In this document: one piece after another, positions 52,694-61,340 of the stretch | Layout of the letters: every line of letters begins with the position of its first letter | How positions within the stretch are numbered: position 1 is the stretch's first letter | From: Zhongshania aliphaticivorans | GTDB taxonomy: Bacteria; Pseudomonadota; Gammaproteobacteria; Pseudomonadales; Spongiibacteraceae | Assembly: GCF_902705875.1 (NCBI RefSeq) | Contig: NZ_CACSIK010000001.1 | Location: 756,742-820,741 of the forward strand | Reading direction: 5' to 3' | Length of the DNA: 64,000 nt | The notes under the pieces: generated by a model | Seen by the model: the letters and a program-made list of their open reading frames with translations, nothing else | Database searches by the model: none | What the model was told of the DNA's origin: nothing | Program-made: the position numbers and the translations under genes

Positions 52694-53623
52694 TTAGGAT
52701 GTAAAACCTAGTGGCAGGCCAGCATTGGCAGTAAAGCCGTAAAGCTCAACATTGGGAAGCGCATTTTGTACCAGTGTACGTACTGATATTAACTGTTCAA
52801 TATCAATCCCAGTGTTAAGCCCCATGGCTTCAAGCATAAACACAAGGTCTTCGGTCACGATATTGCCGCTGGCACCTGGGGCGGCGGGGCAGCCGCCAAT
52901 CCCGCCGAGTGAGCTATCTATCGTCGTAAGTCCTAGATCAACGGCGGCGAGGGCATTGGCTAAACCTTGACCACGGGTGTTGTGGAGGTGAACACCGTTG
53001 AGCTTATCGCGACCGCAATGCTCCCATATTTGTTTTACTAATCGGCGCAACTGAGCCGGGTTGCCGCTACCTGTGGTGTCAGATAGGCCGACTTCATCTA
53101 CACCTAGTGCGACTAATTTTTCTGCTATAGCCACGACTTTGCTTTCTGCTATGGGGCCTTCTATTGAGCAGCCAAACGCCGTGGAAAGACCTACCTCAAA
53201 ATGTGGCCTTGGGCCGTCTGCGGTGTTCATTAAAGCGATAATGCGCTCTATTTCTTCAAACATTTGTTGGTGGCTGCGATTCACATTTCGTTGGCAGTGG
53301 GTTTCGCTCACTGAAAATGGGATGGAGATTTTGTGAGCGCCAGCCTCAACGGCTGCCTGCGCACCTCTCAAATTGGGTACCAGCACGGCTACGGTCAAGC
53401 CCGCTATTCTGCGTGCATGGCGGACTAGTTCAGCGGTATCCGCGAGCTGCGGTAGTATTTTGGCTGGGACAAATGAGCCTACTTCAATCTCGCTGACGCC
53501 AGCGCTGGCCTCAGCCGAGATCCATGCTTTTTTATCGGCGGTGGCCATAATCTGAGGAATGCTTTGTAGGCCATCTCTTGGGCCGACTTCACTTATTTCT
53601 ATGTCAATTTTGGTTGTACTCAT
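52694..53623 (-). CDS. mvaB: Hydroxymethylglutaryl-CoA lyase
   Basis: A 309-residue TIM-barrel lyase from ATG 53623; the frame continues upstream but without family similarity. The family pattern is complete: GPRDGLQ with R16 and D17 at strand 1, metal-ligand histidines H212/H214 (GVHLHNTRG), and the signature cysteine C245 in GGIGGCPAAPGASGNIVTEDL. It cleaves 3-hydroxy-3-methylglutaryl-CoA to acetoacetate and acetyl-CoA, the last step of leucine and some isoprenoid catabolism. It is divergent from a CaiB-type CoA-transferase, not in the usual leucine (liu) cluster, so a related 3-hydroxy-3-methyl acyl-CoA substrate is possible. Confidence 0.91.
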   Translation of the reverse strand: MSTTKIDIEISEVGPRDGLQSIPQIMATADKKAWISAEASAGVSEIEVGSFVPAKILPQLADTAELVRHARRIAGLTVAVLVPNLRGAQAAVEAGAHKISIPFSVSETHCQRNVNRSHQQMFEEIERIIALMNTADGPRPHFEVGLSTAFGCSIEGPIAESKVVAIAEKLVALGVDEVGLSDTTGSGNPAQLRRLVKQIWEHCGRDKLNGVHLHNTRGQGLANALAAVDLGLTTIDSSLGGIGGCPAAPGASGNIVTEDLVFMLEAMGLNTGIDIEQLISVRTLVQNALPNVELYGFTANAGLPLGFTS

Positions 53624-53753
53624 CGTCTGCTCGCTACATGAGGTGGTAACAAAAGATATATTGTTATAACATAAGGTCAAATTGTAAATGCTACCTTGTT
53701 TGATGTCCACTTCTCCGTGGAACCAAGGTGCGAGAATAAGGTGGAGAGTGATA

Positions 53754-54950
53754 ATGGCAGAGCAAGTGCCGAACGATACATTACCGCTTAGCGGCATCCG
53801 TGTGGTTGAATTCACCCATATGGTGATGGGGCCGAGTGCCGGTCTTGTGCTGGCAGACCTTGGCGCAGAAGTCATCAAAATTGAGCCATTAAAAGGCGAT
53901 AATACACGGCGTTTGAAAGGCTCTGGTGCGGGTTACTTTCCCATGTATAACCGTAATAAGCAGAGCTTGTGCTTAGATTTAAAATCAGAGGAGGGGCAGG
54001 AGGTTGCCTTAACCTTAATTGATAAAGCGGATGTCTTAATTGAAAATTTTCGCCCCGGTGCCATGGATAAATTGGGGTTTTCCTATCAAGCACTGCGGGA
54101 AACGAATCCTCGTTTGATTTACTGTTCTTTAAAAGGGTTTCTCGATGGCCCCTATCAACATCGCACGGCGTTAGATGAAGTAACCCAAATGATGGGTGGT
54201 TTGGCTTATATGACAGGTCTGCCTGGCAAGCCAATGCGGGCGGGTTCCAGTGTTATAGATATCACCGGTGGGATGTTTGGCGCCATTGCCATCTTGGCGG
54301 CATTAGAAGAACGGCATCGTACCGGTTTGGGCCAGCAGGTCAAAAGTAGCTTGTTTGAAAGTACCGCGTTTATGGTTGGCCAACACATGGCGCAACAGGC
54401 AGTAAGTGGCAACCCTCTGCAACCGATGTCAGTGCGCACTTCAGCTTGGGCGGTTTACGATATATTTGATACCTGCGATGGCGAGCAAGTCTTTGTTGGT
54501 GTTGTAAGCGACACCCAATGGAAAATATTCTGTCAGGCCTTCAATCTAGAATCCTTTGGAAGCGACCCAGGTTTGGCGTTAAATAATGATCGGGTTAGCC
54601 AGCGTGAGCGCATACTTCCGGTTATACGTGAGCAGCTGGGGGCTTTGACTAAACCACAGTTAATGGCGAAGTTAGAGGAAACTGGATTGCCCTTTGCTCC
54701 AATAGCATCACCTTCAGACTTATTTGATGATCCCCATTTAAATGCGGGTGGAGGGCTGATTGAGGTGAGTTTGCCTGATAATGGCGGCAAAGCTAGGCTG
54801 CCCGGATTGCCAATAGACTTGGCGGGAAGAAGATTGGGGTTGCGTCAAGATTTACCCGGCGAGGGAGAGCACAGTCGTCAAGCGCTGCAAAGCATCGGCT
54901 ATAGTGACGAGAAAATTGCCGAATTGTCCCGTAACGGTGTCATTCGGTAA
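53754..54950 (+). CDS. CaiB/BaiF family CoA-transferase
   Basis: A 398-residue family III CoA-transferase from ATG 53754 (GGAG seven bases ahead). It starts with LPLSGIRVVEFTHMVMGPSAGLVLADLGAEVIKIE, has the catalytic aspartate D141 (RTALDEVTQMMGG) matching Asp169 of formyl-CoA transferase, and the C-terminal GLPFAPIASPSDLFDDPHL segment. It moves CoA between carboxylic acids without ATP. Divergent transcription from HMG-CoA lyase across 130 bases suggests the two act on the same C5-C6 branched dicarboxylate, for example activation of a methylglutarate or itaconate-type acid before lyase cleavage (inference). Confidence 0.9.
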   Translation: MAEQVPNDTLPLSGIRVVEFTHMVMGPSAGLVLADLGAEVIKIEPLKGDNTRRLKGSGAGYFPMYNRNKQSLCLDLKSEEGQEVALTLIDKADVLIENFRPGAMDKLGFSYQALRETNPRLIYCSLKGFLDGPYQHRTALDEVTQMMGGLAYMTGLPGKPMRAGSSVIDITGGMFGAIAILAALEERHRTGLGQQVKSSLFESTAFMVGQHMAQQAVSGNPLQPMSVRTSAWAVYDIFDTCDGEQVFVGVVSDTQWKIFCQAFNLESFGSDPGLALNNDRVSQRERILPVIREQLGALTKPQLMAKLEETGLPFAPIASPSDLFDDPHLNAGGGLIEVSLPDNGGKARLPGLPIDLAGRRLGLRQDLPGEGEHSRQALQSIGYSDEKIAELSRNGVIR

Positions 54951-55033
54951 GGTGTTAATTCGCAATAAAGCGCTAGACTATTAAATATGATTTTTTTTGT
55001 TGGCGGCTCGTTATAAGGGATGAAAGGATAATG

Positions 55034-55561
55034 ATGAAAAAGTTGATTGGTAGTCTGAGTGCTTTATTGGTGGGTTGCATGGGGATGCCAGAGTCCGTGT
55101 CACCTGTGCAAAATTTCGAAATAGATCAGTTTTTGGGTAAATGGTACGAGATTGCCCGCCTTGATCATTCCTTTGAGCGTGGTATGTCTCAGGTAAGTGC
55201 TGAATATTCTTTGCGTGATGATGGCGGGGTAAAGGTCCTTAACAAAGGTTATAAAGCTGAAAATCAAGAGTGGAAGGAGGCAGAGGGTAAAGCCTATTTT
55301 GTTGGCTCGCAGAATGAAGGGTATTTAAAGGTGTCATTTTTTGGCCCTTTTTATAGTTCTTATGTGGTCTATGAATTAGAAGAAAATTACCAGTATGCCT
55401 TTGTGTCTGGTGCAAATACTGATTATCTCTGGTTGCTTTCGCGGTCGCCTGAAATTTCGGCTGAAGTTCGCCAAAAATTTATTGAAATGTCTGCTGACAA
55501 GGGATTCGATACCGAGAGTGTTATATGGGTAGATCACAGCGAAGCGATGAAAGGGGAATAA
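55034..55561 (+). CDS. blc: Outer-membrane lipoprotein, lipocalin Blc family
   Basis: A 175-residue bacterial lipocalin. The start is ATG 55034 (AGGA at 55025-55028 five bases ahead) rather than the ATG three bases earlier. A lipoprotein signal ends in the lipobox LLVGC with the lipidated C15. The lipocalin motif FLGKWYEIARLDHSFERG follows, then the GxxxF and LKVSFFGPFYSSYVVYELEENY strands and YLWLLSRSPEIS near the end, all as in Blc. The protein binds fatty acids or lysophospholipids at the outer membrane and is often stress- or stationary-phase-regulated. It stands alone between the CoA-transferase and the mannitol genes. Confidence 0.93.
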   Translation: MKKLIGSLSALLVGCMGMPESVSPVQNFEIDQFLGKWYEIARLDHSFERGMSQVSAEYSLRDDGGVKVLNKGYKAENQEWKEAEGKAYFVGSQNEGYLKVSFFGPFYSSYVVYELEENYQYAFVSGANTDYLWLLSRSPEISAEVRQKFIEMSADKGFDTESVIWVDHSEAMKGE

Positions 55562-56176
55562 GCGCGCTGGCTGGAAGTCTACGTATAGCAGTAGGTTTAA
55601 ATGTGCTCACCGCGATCATGGCAATATGCTCGCAGTGAGTACTGTATAGAGAAGAATAAACCTATAAGAAGAAATATAAACCGTATTGGCACGCCGATTG
55701 GCGCAATGCCGACTTACTTGTCCCGATTTACCTGATCTGTGATTAATTAACCGTTGCTATGATCTAGCCTCCTTTTTATAAAGCCTCGTTGGGCGCTATC
55801 TTCCCTGTCCGTTGTTGTGTGTCATTTTCAGCGGTTTTCTAGCTAATAGGGCCTTCAACCCATTCGTTTATTTTTGTTTTAAATATCAGTCAGTTAACGC
55901 TTGTATTTGGTGAGGCTTTAGATTTCTAAGGATGGCTTGAGCCTGACAATATTGACAAAAACAGTCTTTTATGGGATTGTGCTCACATAGTGAGCATTTG
56001 CTCATTTAGTGGCTTTACTGCTATAAGTTCTTATGTGGAGCCAAGTATCTATAAATTTGCTTAGCGTGACTTGTAACTTGATGGTGTCGCGCTCGTTTAA
56101 TAATCATTGGGATCTAGCCACTGTTCACCGCGGTATAGCAATTTTAATGATTGTATGGGCCGTAACAGGTAATGCA
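55562..56176. promoter_or_regulatory. Intergenic region with promoter of the mannitol operon
   Basis: About 615 bases with no supported gene; the frame running into the HAD gene from 56033 lacks family similarity in its first 48 codons. The region holds TGCTCA-type hexamers at 55604, 55980 and 55999 and a TGAGCA at 55991. The last 180 bases are the probable leader of the mannitol operon. Confidence 0.5.
55980..56004. promoter_or_regulatory. Candidate SorC-type operator: TGCTCA / TGAGCA / TGCTCA
   Basis: TGCTCA (55980-55985), five bases, TGAGCA (55991-55996), two bases, TGCTCA (55999-56004). The first two form an inverted repeat, TGNNCA-N5-TGNNCA, the general shape of SorC-family operators; the third is an extra half-site. 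It lies about 170 bases before the HAD gene and ahead of the operon that encodes a SorC-type regulator, so autoregulation is plausible. Confidence 0.45.
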
Positions 56177-56851
56177 ATGAATAAAAAAATAACATTAATC
56201 ATCTTTGATTGTGATGGCGTATTAATCGATAGCGAAATACTTAGTGCGCAAGTATTAATTCAAAAATTGTCAGAGATCGGTATTGTTATTGATACAGATT
56301 ATGTTCAAAAACATTATTTAGGATGTAGCTTTAAAAGCGTCACAGAAAAAATACTCAATGCATTCGGTCTGCAGTTAAGCGCTGAATTTGAAGATGAATA
56401 TCGAGTCGCATTAATGGCGCAATTTAACAAAACTTTGCAGGCGACGCTGGGCGTTAAAGACGTATTAGCTCAGCTTAGCCTGCCTTTTTGTTTAGCTACT
56501 AGCAGCAGTCGGGCGCGAACTCAGCAAGCATTAGCTATTACTGGTTTAAGTGACTTCTTTGAAGGAACGATATTTACAGCAGAAGAAGTTAAGAATGGAA
56601 AGCCCGCACCAGATTTGTTTTTACATGCAGCCCACAGCATGGCGGCAAGTCCAGCCAATTGCTTGGTTATTGAAGATAGTCTGGCCGGTGTAACGGCTGC
56701 AAAAGCTGCTGGAATGCAGCTTGCTCATTATAAGGGTGGGAGTCATATCGCAGAGTCTGAAGATATGATTACCAAGGCTTTTCCTGATGTGCCAGTTATA
56801 AAGAGTTGGCAGGATTTCGAGTTTATCCAGCCCTCATTATTTATAAAATAA
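56177..56851 (+). CDS. HAD-superfamily sugar phosphatase (YieH/beta-phosphoglucomutase-like)
   Basis: A 224-residue haloacid-dehalogenase hydrolase from ATG 56177. Motif I is FDCDGVLIDSE with the nucleophile D11 and acid D13, motif II is LATSSSRARTQQAL, motif III lysine lies in KNGKPAPDLFLHAA, and motif IV reads VIEDSLAGVTAAKAAG. The helical cap between motifs I and II places it in the beta-phosphoglucomutase / 6-phosphogluconate phosphatase group. It opens the mannitol operon, 53 bases before the SorC-type regulator. A role in hydrolysing a polyol or sugar phosphate, such as mannitol 1-phosphate or excess fructose phosphate, is inference from context. Confidence 0.88.
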   Translation: MNKKITLIIFDCDGVLIDSEILSAQVLIQKLSEIGIVIDTDYVQKHYLGCSFKSVTEKILNAFGLQLSAEFEDEYRVALMAQFNKTLQATLGVKDVLAQLSLPFCLATSSSRARTQQALAITGLSDFFEGTIFTAEEVKNGKPAPDLFLHAAHSMAASPANCLVIEDSLAGVTAAKAAGMQLAHYKGGSHIAESEDMITKAFPDVPVIKSWQDFEFIQPSLFIK

Positions 56852-56904
56852 TATCGTCGATACTTGGCGTATTAGCGACATAAAAATAAGTAAAGGAAAG
56901 TGCA

Positions 56905-57876
56905 ATGGACAATAAATCCAGTTCTGAATTGAAGCGTTTGGAGGATGCAGCTAGGGCTGCGTGGCTCTACTACGTAGCAAAAAATACCCAGGATGAAATT
57001 GCACAAAAATTACACGTTTCTCGACAGTCTGCGCAACGTTTAGTGGCTTTAGCCGTTAATGAAGGTTTGCTGAGAGTAAGGCTGGAACACCCCATCACTG
57101 AATGCATGGAGTTAGCTCAACAGTTAACAGCGCGCTTTGATCTTTATGATTGTGAAATTGTACCAAGTGATCCAGCAACACCTAATAGCAGCGCGGGCTT
57201 AGCGCAGTGTGGTGCGGGAATAATCGAACGATATTTAAAGTCAGACACCCCAAAAATTATTGGATTTGGTACAGGAAGGGCGTTAAAAGCCTGTGTAGAT
57301 GAACTTCCCGTCATGCAGTGCTCACAGCATAAAATTGTTTCAATGGTCGGGAATATGATGTCAGATGGATCGGCATCTGCCTTCGATATCGTAGTAACGA
57401 TGGCCAATAAAGTTAATGCTAGGCACTATCCTATGCCGCTACCCGTGGTCGCCGCTACACTTCAAGAAAAGAAAACCCTGCATAATTTAAGCCCTGTAAA
57501 AAGTATTTTTAAGTTGATTGAGCAGGCTGATGTCCGCTTTGTGGGTATAGGTCAGATCAGTGAGAAATCCCCCTTGTTACTCGACGGATTTATTAATGCT
57601 GAAGAGTTAAACCTTGTAAATGATGAGGGTGCGAAGGGTGAAATCATTAGTTGGCTATATGACATAAACGGTAAGTTGTTGAGCAATGATACCAATAAGC
57701 GAGTACTGAGTGCGCCATTAAAATCAACGCTTAATAAGCCGATATACGGTATTGCTGCTGGTGACGATAAAGTCTTGGCAATTCACTCAGCCCTAACCGG
57801 CAAGCTAATTAACTCATTAGTTACGAATGAACATACCGCAAGGAAAATCCTTAAAATTTCAGCTAATAGTCATTAG
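56905..57876 (+). CDS. SorC-family sugar-responsive transcriptional regulator
   Basis: A 323-residue regulator. Residues about 15-65 form the helix-turn-helix: AARAAWLYYVAKNTQDEIAQ followed by KLHVSRQSAQRLVALAVNEGLL. The C-terminal 260 residues match the SorC sugar-binding domain of the NagB/RpiA fold: GFGTGRALKACVDEL, VSMVGNMMSDGSASAFDIV, ADVRFVGIGQIS, and IISWLYDINGKLL. Effectors of the family are usually phosphorylated sugars. Gene order puts it inside the mannitol operon between a phosphatase and the permease, so it most likely controls these genes. GTAAAGGAAAG precedes ATG 56905. Confidence 0.93.
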   Translation: MDNKSSSELKRLEDAARAAWLYYVAKNTQDEIAQKLHVSRQSAQRLVALAVNEGLLRVRLEHPITECMELAQQLTARFDLYDCEIVPSDPATPNSSAGLAQCGAGIIERYLKSDTPKIIGFGTGRALKACVDELPVMQCSQHKIVSMVGNMMSDGSASAFDIVVTMANKVNARHYPMPLPVVAATLQEKKTLHNLSPVKSIFKLIEQADVRFVGIGQISEKSPLLLDGFINAEELNLVNDEGAKGEIISWLYDINGKLLSNDTNKRVLSAPLKSTLNKPIYGIAAGDDKVLAIHSALTGKLINSLVTNEHTARKILKISANSH

Positions 57877-58011
57877 AAATAGCGTGTCTTTTTTAGGTAC
57901 GGTTTACTTAAAACGACCTTGCTAAGTTATTAAAGCAAGTAATATTCATAAAAAATGCTTTTACTTCCACGCGGTTTATGGCGGTGACAGCTTCTAATAA
58001 AGGCGAAAACC

Positions 58012-59727
58012 ATGGCAGAGCATCAGAATAATCATGCGTTTAGCACTATAAACGAAGAGCAAATGCCGGTAGCCAAGGCGAAATTACATGGCTGGAAGCA
58101 CTTTGCGGGTTTGTATGCAGGTGAGCACGTTGCGGCAACGGAATTTGTAATAGGTGCAACCTTCGTCGCATTAGGCGCTGCTACCAAAGATATTTTATTG
58201 GGTTTGTTTATCGGTAATTTATTAGCGATGTGTTCTTGGTGGTTGTTAACCGCGCCAATCGCCGTAGAAACGCGTTTAAGTTTATATAATTATTTAAATA
58301 AAATTGCCGGTAACTCAATGACCAAGCTCTATAACTGGGCAAATGTCGGCATATTTGCAGTGATTTCGGCGGCGATGATTACCGTCTCTTCAACTGCTGT
58401 TAGGTTTCTTTTTGATATTCCCGCTCAACTTAATTGGTACCCCAGTAGTTTCTGGTTTGTAGCAATCGTTTTGGCGGTGGGGTCAATTGTTGTTGTTGTG
58501 GCTATGTTTGGTTTCTCGACAGTGGCAGACTTTTCAAAATTATGTGCCCCGTGGTTATTTGTCATTTTTATTGCGGGGTCGTTTAACTTATTTCCGGCAT
58601 TATCAAATCACGTGCTAGGCGTGACAACAATGTCTAGTTGGTCAGACTTTATAACTATTGGTAATAGCTCAATATGGACTGGCACCACGAGCAGCGGTGA
58701 ACCTGGTATCGGTTTGTTAGAGGTTATCGGTTTTGCATGGGCGGCTAACTCAATTACCCACTTTGGCTTAATCGATATGGCGATATTTCGATTCGCAAAG
58801 CGTAAAAGCTACGGTTTGTTTTCTGGTGTGGGTATGTTTTTCGGCCATTATTTAGCGTGGATATCCGCTGGTATTATGGGCGCTGGAGCAGCGGTCATAC
58901 TAAAAACCACGATCAGCCACCTTGATCCGGGTGATGTGGCCTACCACGCACTGGGTATGACGGGGTTTGTTATTGTTATTGTTGCCGGTTGGACAACGGC
59001 TAATGCAAATCTATATCGTGCGGGCTTAGCAGCGCAGTCAATATTTGTGAATCACTCTAGAGAAAAAACCACGGCGATCGTTGGTATGGTGACGGTGATT
59101 ATTGCCTGCTTTCCCTTTGTCTTTACTCAGATGTTGCCTTTGTTAACGTATGCAGGGCTCATCGTGGTGCCTGTCGGTGGGATTGTGTTTGCGGAACACG
59201 TTTTATTTCCAAAATTGGGCTTAACAAGATACTGGGCAAAATATCAAAATATATCTCGAAGCGTTCCGGCCATTGCATCGTGGCTATTGGCCTTGGTCTT
59301 TGGTTTTGGATTGAATGCTTTAGATATTATGTCTTTCTATTATCTATTTATTCCCACGTGGATGTTTTCTATTGTTGTTTATATCTTGCTTGCTAAGCGT
59401 TACGGCGCTGGACGACCCTATGAGAAAGAAGTCGCTGCAGAAGCTTTAGAGCAACAACAGATAGAAGAATACCAAGCTACATTACATGAAGATGTTACGC
59501 CCATGGTGGTTGATACTAGTGTATTGACTAAAATCCTGAATATGGTGTCAGTTATCTCATTGCTTCTTATATTTGGGTTTGCATGCCAAGTAATGTTCTT
59601 TAGCGACGATATTGATGTTTATGCTGACAATAAAAAACAATTTGAGCTGTACTGCTTTATTTGCACCATAAGCTATTTCCTTAGCTCATATTGGGCTTTG
59701 AAACGTCATAAAAAAGTAAATAAATAA
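58012..59727 (+). CDS. NCS1-type (cytosine/purine permease family) transporter of the mannitol operon
   Basis: A 571-residue permease with about 12 membrane segments and long soluble tails, in the nucleobase-cation-symport-1 group. Signs are HAFAGLYAGEHVAATEFVIGATF-like entry into helix 1 (LYAGEHVAATEF), NLLAMCSWWLLTAP in helix 2, WAANSITHFGLIDMAIFRFAKRK, and GWTTANANLYRAGLAAQ in helix 8. NCS1 proteins normally carry nucleobases, hydantoins or vitamins. Here it sits between the SorC-type regulator and mannitol dehydrogenase, with AAGG at 57999-58002, and no other transporter is present in the operon. I infer it takes up mannitol or a similar polyol, an unusual substrate for this family. The C-terminal 110 residues extend beyond typical CodB length. 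Confidence 0.88.
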   Translation: MAEHQNNHAFSTINEEQMPVAKAKLHGWKHFAGLYAGEHVAATEFVIGATFVALGAATKDILLGLFIGNLLAMCSWWLLTAPIAVETRLSLYNYLNKIAGNSMTKLYNWANVGIFAVISAAMITVSSTAVRFLFDIPAQLNWYPSSFWFVAIVLAVGSIVVVVAMFGFSTVADFSKLCAPWLFVIFIAGSFNLFPALSNHVLGVTTMSSWSDFITIGNSSIWTGTTSSGEPGIGLLEVIGFAWAANSITHFGLIDMAIFRFAKRKSYGLFSGVGMFFGHYLAWISAGIMGAGAAVILKTTISHLDPGDVAYHALGMTGFVIVIVAGWTTANANLYRAGLAAQSIFVNHSREKTTAIVGMVTVIIACFPFVFTQMLPLLTYAGLIVVPVGGIVFAEHVLFPKLGLTRYWAKYQNISRSVPAIASWLLALVFGFGLNALDIMSFYYLFIPTWMFSIVVYILLAKRYGAGRPYEKEVAAEALEQQQIEEYQATLHEDVTPMVVDTSVLTKILNMVSVISLLLIFGFACQVMFFSDDIDVYADNKKQFELYCFICTISYFLSSYWALKRHKKVNK

Positions 59728-59798
59728 ACGCGACTAAGCTGGTAATGGCGCGACATGCCATTACTGATATATGAACTGTTTTGGGTAAGGTCAATTAG

Positions 59799-61340
59799 AT
59801 GAATAGTGCAATAATGACGGGAGACCAATCTCCACGGCTTAACCGGCATACAATGTTGACGTTGCCAGATACCGTTGATATCCCACTTTATGATCGCAGC
59901 AAGCTGAAAGTAGGTATTGTTCACCTTGGTGTAGGTGGCTTTCATCGTGCCCACCAAGCTGTCTATATTAATGAGTTGTTAAAAACACCTGGGGCAGAAC
60001 AGTGGGCCATTTGTGGTGTGGGCCTATTTGAAAGCAACAGAAAGCTACGGGATATATTACAAGCGCAAGATTATTTATATTCTGTGACGGTACGACATCC
60101 TACGGGTAAGGTCGAAAATAAAATCGTCGGCTCAATGATAGATTTTGTTCTAGCGCCTGATAATAAACAGCAAGTTATCAATAAGCTTACGCACCCAGAT
60201 ACTAAAATCGTTTCTCTCACTATCACGGAGGGGGGCTATAATATTAATCCCGCCAATGGTGACTTTGATGATAGCCACCCAGATGTGCGCCATGATATTC
60301 AGTATCCCAATGATCCCGTAACGGCCTTTGGTTATATTATTGCCGCTTTAAAAATTCGTAAAGACAATGGTTTGCCGGCGTTTACGGTACAGTCTTGCGA
60401 TAATATTCAGCATAACGGAAGCGTTACAAAAAAAATGCTGGTGTCCTTGGCTAAACTCCAACAGACTTCAATGGCTGAATGGATAGAGGAGAATGTTTGT
60501 TTTCCTAACGCCATGGTCGATCGGATTACCCCTGTAACAAGCCAAGCCGATATTGACTATATTCAAACCACTTTGGGAGTGCGTGATTTATGGCCAATTA
60601 CTTGTGAGTCCTTTAGCCAGTGGGTAATAGAGGACGATTTTTGTTGCGACCGGCCTAACTGGGATGCGGTTGGTGCGCAGTTTGTCGAGGATGTCACGCC
60701 ATACGAGACAATGAAAATTCGATTGCTTAATGCGGGCCACTCGGTATTGGGCTTGCTGGGCTCCATTCATGGCTATTACACCATTGATGAGGTGGTTTCT
60801 GATAAGGACTTTGCTACTTACTTGCGTGCATTTATGGATATGGAGGTGACTCCATTGCTGGAGCCCATGAATGGCATAGATCTAGAAGCCTATAAAGATA
60901 CCTTAATTGAGCGCTTTTCTAACCCAAATATAAAAGATAGCTTGGTTCGTATTTGCTCAGAGAGTTCGGCTAAGCTCCCTAAGTTTTTAATCGCGACTAT
61001 TCAAGACAATATCGCGGCACAGCGTGATGTGTCATTGGCTACCCTAGTGATAGCGGCATGGTGTTTATATTGTGATAAATCATGTAATGAATTGGGTGTC
61101 GACATTGATATTCAGGATGTCATGTATACAGAGCTTGCTGATCATGCCAAAAAGACAGCTGAAGATAGTCTGTCCTTCCTTAAATTAACTGCTGTGTTTG
61201 GCAACTTGATCAATGATGCGGCCTTCACCACGTCGTATTCAAAGGCAATCGCGGCCTTATATCTGCCATCGGCTAAGATTAAAGATGTTATGAATACGAC
61301 ATTGAGGCAAAAGATCACTACCGTGGCGGAGGGTATGTAA
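59799..61340 (+). CDS. mtlK: Mannitol 2-dehydrogenase (polyol long-chain dehydrogenase family)
   Basis: A 513-residue polyol-specific long-chain dehydrogenase. The N-terminal NAD-binding domain begins HLGVGGFHRAHQAVYINELL. The catalytic triad K306, N311 and H314 (KIRLLNAGHS) has the same spacing as K295, N300 and H303 of the Pseudomonas fluorescens enzyme. SLTITEGGYN and the DRITPVT stretch are further family marks. It oxidises D-mannitol to D-fructose with NAD. Related mannonate, altronate and arabinitol dehydrogenases share the fold, but the adjacent fructokinase supports mannitol. Its stop overlaps the kinase start in TAATG. Confidence 0.9.
   Translation: MNSAIMTGDQSPRLNRHTMLTLPDTVDIPLYDRSKLKVGIVHLGVGGFHRAHQAVYINELLKTPGAEQWAICGVGLFESNRKLRDILQAQDYLYSVTVRHPTGKVENKIVGSMIDFVLAPDNKQQVINKLTHPDTKIVSLTITEGGYNINPANGDFDDSHPDVRHDIQYPNDPVTAFGYIIAALKIRKDNGLPAFTVQSCDNIQHNGSVTKKMLVSLAKLQQTSMAEWIEENVCFPNAMVDRITPVTSQADIDYIQTTLGVRDLWPITCESFSQWVIEDDFCCDRPNWDAVGAQFVEDVTPYETMKIRLLNAGHSVLGLLGSIHGYYTIDEVVSDKDFATYLRAFMDMEVTPLLEPMNGIDLEAYKDTLIERFSNPNIKDSLVRICSESSAKLPKFLIATIQDNIAAQRDVSLATLVIAAWCLYCDKSCNELGVDIDIQDVMYTELADHAKKTAEDSLSFLKLTAVFGNLINDAAFTTSYSKAIAALYLPSAKIKDVMNTTLRQKITTVAEGM

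Noticed and set aside
53624..53878. N-terminal extension of HMG-CoA lyase
   Set aside because: The extra 85 residues lack similarity to the family and overlap the start of the divergent CoA-transferase; ATG 53623 fits the usual lyase N terminus.
56033..56176. 48-codon extension of the HAD phosphatase
   Set aside because: The family starts just before the DxDGV motif; AGGT six bases before ATG 56177 supports the shorter form.
57918..57939. CTTGCT/AGCAAG hairpin between regulator and permease genes
   Set aside because: Six base pairs with a ten-base loop and no T-run; too weak to call as a terminator.
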